The notes under the pieces are model-generated. The model made no database searches. It was not told the DNA's origin and saw only the letters and a list, made by a program, of their open reading frames with translations. Source: Spirochaetales bacterium (GTDB lineage: Bacteria; Spirochaetota; Spirochaetia; UBA9216). From it: 64,000 nucleotides of DNA. The position numbers and the translations under genes are program-made. Location: the NCBI GenBank assembly GCA_016839055.1, contig JAEKNX010000001.1, positions 488,751 through 552,750 on the forward strand, in the 5' to 3' direction. Below are positions 61,564 through 64,000 of this stretch, in pieces (the first letter of the stretch is position 1; every line of letters begins with the position of its first letter).

Positions 61564-62509
61564 GACTGCTCATTGGCGAAATCAGAAAGAGAAAACCGCG
61601 GGCTTTTTACCTCTGAGAATCATGCTGGGTACGTACCGGCTATTAGGTGCGAAAAGATTAAGGATAATAGTATATCCTGTCGTTTTTGTTTTTTGTATAT
61701 TCGCGCCCGGTGTATGCAGTTTCTCTCGAAAGTTTTTGCGTCGTACCGCTGGTTTTGGCAGCAAACCGAAGCCCGGAGTGATGGAACCTTTCAGGCATAT
61801 AGTTTCTTTTGCGTTTTCTATGATAGAGAAGATCTCCGCCTGGTCGGGAGATATTGATCTTGAAAATATCAGGTTTCACGATGATGACGCCGGAGTTTTG
61901 ATAGATCAGCTTGAAGAGGGTCATGGAGCTATTATTATTTGTTCACATATGGGTAATATGGAGATTCTTCGTGCTCTTGCTACCCACAATAAAACCAAGG
62001 TCAATAGAGAATTTAAGGTGTCATCCATCGTTGATTTTTCAGGAACCGCTCATTTTAATAAAATGATTGAGAAAGTAAATCCTGCCTCTATGATGAATCT
62101 TATCAATGCCAGAGATATAGGCGTTGACACAGTGATAGAGCTTCAGGAGCGTCTTGCTGATGGAGAACTTTTGGTCATTTCGGGGGACAGGACTGCCTCG
62201 ACGACTGCGGGTAAGGTGGAAAAACTTCCCTTTTTAGGAGAGCCCGCATCCTTTCCTCAGGGTTCTTTCATCCTTGCAAGTTTAATGGATGCACCGGTAT
62301 ATTTCATGTTTGGAATTCGCGAAAATGATATGGATCCCACTTCGATATACGACCTTCATATTATACGGGCAAATACTGAGTTTGCAGGATCGAGGAAAGA
62401 AAGGAAGAAGAAGATCAGAGAAATAATTAAGGAGTACGTCAGTCTTCTTGAAGGGTTCTGTGTTGAGCATCCTCTTCAATGGTATAATTTTTATAATTTC
62501 TGGAATTAA
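61553..62509 (+). CDS. Lysophospholipid acyltransferase family (LpxL/HtrB-like)
   Basis: 318 residues from GTG 61553, overlapping the GT2 stop. N-terminal membrane helix (about 37-53), then the catalytic HxxxxE in ICSHMGNMEIL, the SGDRTAS block and WYNFYNFW at the end, all typical of LpxL-type acyltransferases. Probably adds the acyl/polyene chain to a lipid head group made with the GT2. Spirochaetes mostly lack lipid A, so another acceptor is likely. Confidence 0.87.
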   Translation: MAVETAHWRNQKEKTAGFLPLRIMLGTYRLLGAKRLRIIVYPVVFVFCIFAPGVCSFSRKFLRRTAGFGSKPKPGVMEPFRHIVSFAFSMIEKISAWSGDIDLENIRFHDDDAGVLIDQLEEGHGAIIICSHMGNMEILRALATHNKTKVNREFKVSSIVDFSGTAHFNKMIEKVNPASMMNLINARDIGVDTVIELQERLADGELLVISGDRTASTTAGKVEKLPFLGEPASFPQGSFILASLMDAPVYFMFGIRENDMDPTSIYDLHIIRANTEFAGSRKERKKKIREIIKEYVSLLEGFCVEHPLQWYNFYNFWN

Positions 62510-62545
62510 TAAAATGTACTTTAAATTGTACGATAAGGTATAGGA

Positions 62546-62986
62546 ATGGAAATTAATAATTTAAGTGTTGAAACAGATTTTTCAGTTGAATTTTACGATG
62601 TTGATTCAATGCAGATAGTATGGCATGGAAATTATATTAAATATTTTGAAGTTGGGCGATGTGCTCTGCTGGATATCGTTAATTTCGGTTATACTGAAAT
62701 GGCAGATAGCGGGTACGGTTGGCCGGTTGTTGATGTACGGGTGAAATATATCAAGCCTTTGATCTTTCGTCAGAAGGCTACTATTCAAGCTGAATTGATT
62801 GAATATGAGAACCGCCTGAGAATCAGATACAAGATATTTGATAAGGAAACCCGGGAGCTTCTTACAAAGGGTGAGAGCATTCAGATGGCTGTGGAAGTTG
62901 CAACAATGACGAGTTGTTTTGTATCCCCGGCCTGTCTCACAGAAAGAGTCGAAGAGGCACTTGAACAATTGCAGTTGAGGGTTTGA
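62546..62986 (+). CDS. Acyl-CoA/ACP thioesterase, 4-hydroxybenzoyl-CoA type (ApeK-like)
   Basis: 146 residues, hot-dog fold. The catalytic YDVDSMQIVWHGNYIKYFE motif carries the Asp nucleophile. The start at 62546 lies 36 bases after the acyltransferase with a TAAGGTATAGGA ribosome region. Thioesterases of this kind are the last of the ligase-GT-acyltransferase run in aryl-polyene clusters. Followed by a terminator; no ketosynthase follows. Confidence 0.88.
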   Translation: MEINNLSVETDFSVEFYDVDSMQIVWHGNYIKYFEVGRCALLDIVNFGYTEMADSGYGWPVVDVRVKYIKPLIFRQKATIQAELIEYENRLRIRYKIFDKETRELLTKGESIQMAVEVATMTSCFVSPACLTERVEEALEQLQLRV

Positions 62987-62989
62987 TTG

Positions 62990-63028
62990 AAAATCCCCCG
63001 CGCACAGGTAATATGCCTAGGGGATTTT
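62990..63028. terminator. Bidirectional terminator between convergent genes
   Basis: AAAATCCCC (62990-62998) pairs with GGGGATTTT (63020-63028), 9 bp; the loop itself can form a smaller hairpin (AGGTA with TGCCT). A and T tails on both sides suit both the thioesterase gene and the YjiH-like gene. Confidence 0.8.
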
Positions 63029-63030
63029 AT

Positions 63031-63945
63031 TCATAGTAAAATATGTCCGGCAATGGCTGCCAGAATTATAATAATATAAACTCTTTCAAGAAAGACAAGT
63101 AGTAAATCTTTTATGGATATCTGTACTTCAGTAGCCAGTATAACTGATATCGGTCCGGCAAAGAAAATGATTGATGAAATTGATATCATTCCGGTAACAT
63201 ATCTTGCAAGCTCAGATGCGCCAACGCTTGATACAATGGCTGCAGGGGTGAACATTTCAGCAGCGGCCAGGGCTGCTGCCTTTGAGACCAGCATAGTATC
63301 TGGAACCTGCATCAGCTTTAGTATGGGGTAAAAGATATAGCCAAGGAAATCAAATAGCTGTGTATTGTACACAAGAAGAAAAGCTATTGTAGCTATTGAT
63401 ACCATAAGCGGTGCCAGCCTGAAAATGATAAGCATGCCATCTTTGAAATTTTTAAGTAAAGATCTGTGTATTTGAGGAGCCTTTTCAGCAGTTTTTAACG
63501 CTTCGTTTACCGCTGTTTTCAGGAGACCCTTATTGCCCCGTTTTTCATTGTCAGCATTATTTATCTCATTGTAATAAGAGTTCTTGATTTTCCGTAGCGG
63601 GTATAGTCTGCAAACTATTGCCGATGTAACAAAGGTAATAATCAGGGCTGATAGAAAGAACATCGTCCATCTATCCATGAAGCCTAAGGTCTTTGCTACA
63701 ATTACCATGAAGGTCGCCGAGACTGTTGAAAATCCTACCATTGTAAAAGCTGCTTCCTTCTTTGTATACTTACCGTCTTTATATAATTGATTCGTAAGAA
63801 AAATTCCTACTGAAAAACTTCCAATAAATGACGCTACTGCAGTTACAGAAGCGGAGCCGGGTATCTTCCATATTGGCCGCATGATGGGGCGCATCAGTAC
63901 CCCGAGGAATTCAAGAGAGCCATAGTGTTGACTCCCGCACAGGAA
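63031..63945 (-). CDS. YjiH-like nucleoside-recognition (Gate) membrane protein, N-terminus missing
   Basis: At least 287 residues (ATG 63894), with family-like sequence continuing in frame to about 63912 (YGSLEFLGVL). An in-frame TAA stands at 63946-63948 and no start codon lies between. YjiH proteins are usually about 150 residues longer at the N-terminus, so the gene is truncated or frameshifted near the window edge, or part of it lies beyond 64000. Visible: RPIMRPIWKIPGSAS, FLTNQLYKDGKYTKKEA, several membrane helices and two Gate domains. Function unknown, probably solute transport. Confidence 0.65.
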   Translation of the reverse strand, partial: FLCGSQHYGSLEFLGVLMRPIMRPIWKIPGSASVTAVASFIGSFSVGIFLTNQLYKDGKYTKKEAAFTMVGFSTVSATFMVIVAKTLGFMDRWTMFFLSALIITFVTSAIVCRLYPLRKIKNSYYNEINNADNEKRGNKGLLKTAVNEALKTAEKAPQIHRSLLKNFKDGMLIIFRLAPLMVSIATIAFLLVYNTQLFDFLGYIFYPILKLMQVPDTMLVSKAAALAAAEMFTPAAIVSSVGASELARYVTGMISISSIIFFAGPISVILATEVQISIKDLLLVFLERVYIIIILAAIAGHILL

Positions 63946-64000
63946 TTAAGATTTAAGCTCATTTATCCCGAAATATAATTGTGTGAAAGAATTCCAAAGG

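Noticed and set aside
63841..63978. Plus-strand open frame with YPEEFKR, like the start of IS3-family OrfA
   Set aside because: It lies antisense to the well-conserved RPIMRPIWKIPG part of the YjiH-like gene, has no start and the rest does not resemble a transposase; probably chance.
1..64000. tRNA, rRNA and CRISPR arrays
   Set aside because: No cloverleaf with T-loop consensus, no conserved rRNA blocks and no regularly spaced repeats were seen on either strand.

Overview
The window looks like chromosomal DNA of a spirochaete related to Treponema. The clearest marker is cfpA (25429-27486), the cytoplasmic filament protein known from treponemes and close relatives. It sits among a von Willebrand A protein, a DHH phosphoesterase, a pallilysin-related lipoprotein and a pyruvate phosphate dikinase-like gene. 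As I recall, this is the neighbourhood of cfpA in T. pallidum (about TP0746-TP0751). An archaeal-type V-ATPase operon, a split purH and frequent TTG/GTG starts also fit. No rRNA, tRNA, CRISPR array or intact insertion sequence was found.

Layout. 1-2111: end of pgk, then tpiA, a terminator and secG. 2127-8049: a tightly overlapping run of envelope and maintenance genes (SurA-like chaperone, nusB, TPR protein, map, HtrA protease, phosphoribosyltransferase). 8036-14893: a 1,695-residue secreted repeat/beta-helix protein, convergent with a lipoprotein and an outer-membrane barrel candidate. 15011-21573: the two separate purH activities, a LytR-CpsA-Psr protein, miaB, a LapA-like protein and a SPOR protein. 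21585-31194: the cfpA neighbourhood. 31251-33806: a conserved unknown and a large TPR protein, both on the minus strand.

33807-34157 is a 351-base gene-free stretch. It holds a sigma70-type promoter, a candidate structured RNA of about 150 nt with competing antiterminator and terminator hairpins, a second long hairpin, and a promoter placed so close to purB that the message would be leaderless. Then come purB-guaB and purA-guaA, all the branch enzymes from IMP to AMP and GMP. 39969-42749: mntP, a HAD phosphatase, a LOG-family protein and hslO. 42775-45700: a minus-strand operon with its own promoter and terminator (DUF134 regulator, two MinD-type ferredoxin-ATPases, a NifX-like protein, a Gly-rich DUF5320 protein). 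45784-46983: an iron alcohol dehydrogenase.

47104-56524 is a complete V-type ATPase operon in the order G/H-C-I-K-F-E-A-B-D, followed by a UspA protein and a PTS IIA protein in the same run, closed by a strong terminator. 56596-57441 is a metallophosphoesterase. 57727-62986 resembles part of an aryl-polyene-type lipid cluster (phosphopantetheinyl transferase, COG4648 membrane protein, AMP-ligase fused to a hot-dog dehydratase, GT2, acyltransferase, thioesterase) without any visible ketosynthase, ketoreductase, carrier protein or exporter. The right edge holds a YjiH-like membrane protein that appears 5'-truncated.

Strongest leads: the candidate RNA before purB, the PPDK-like protein with a degraded ATP-binding half, the AT-hook-like tail on CfpA, the pared-down aryl-polyene-like cluster, and three promoters whose -10 box lies five bases before an ATG.
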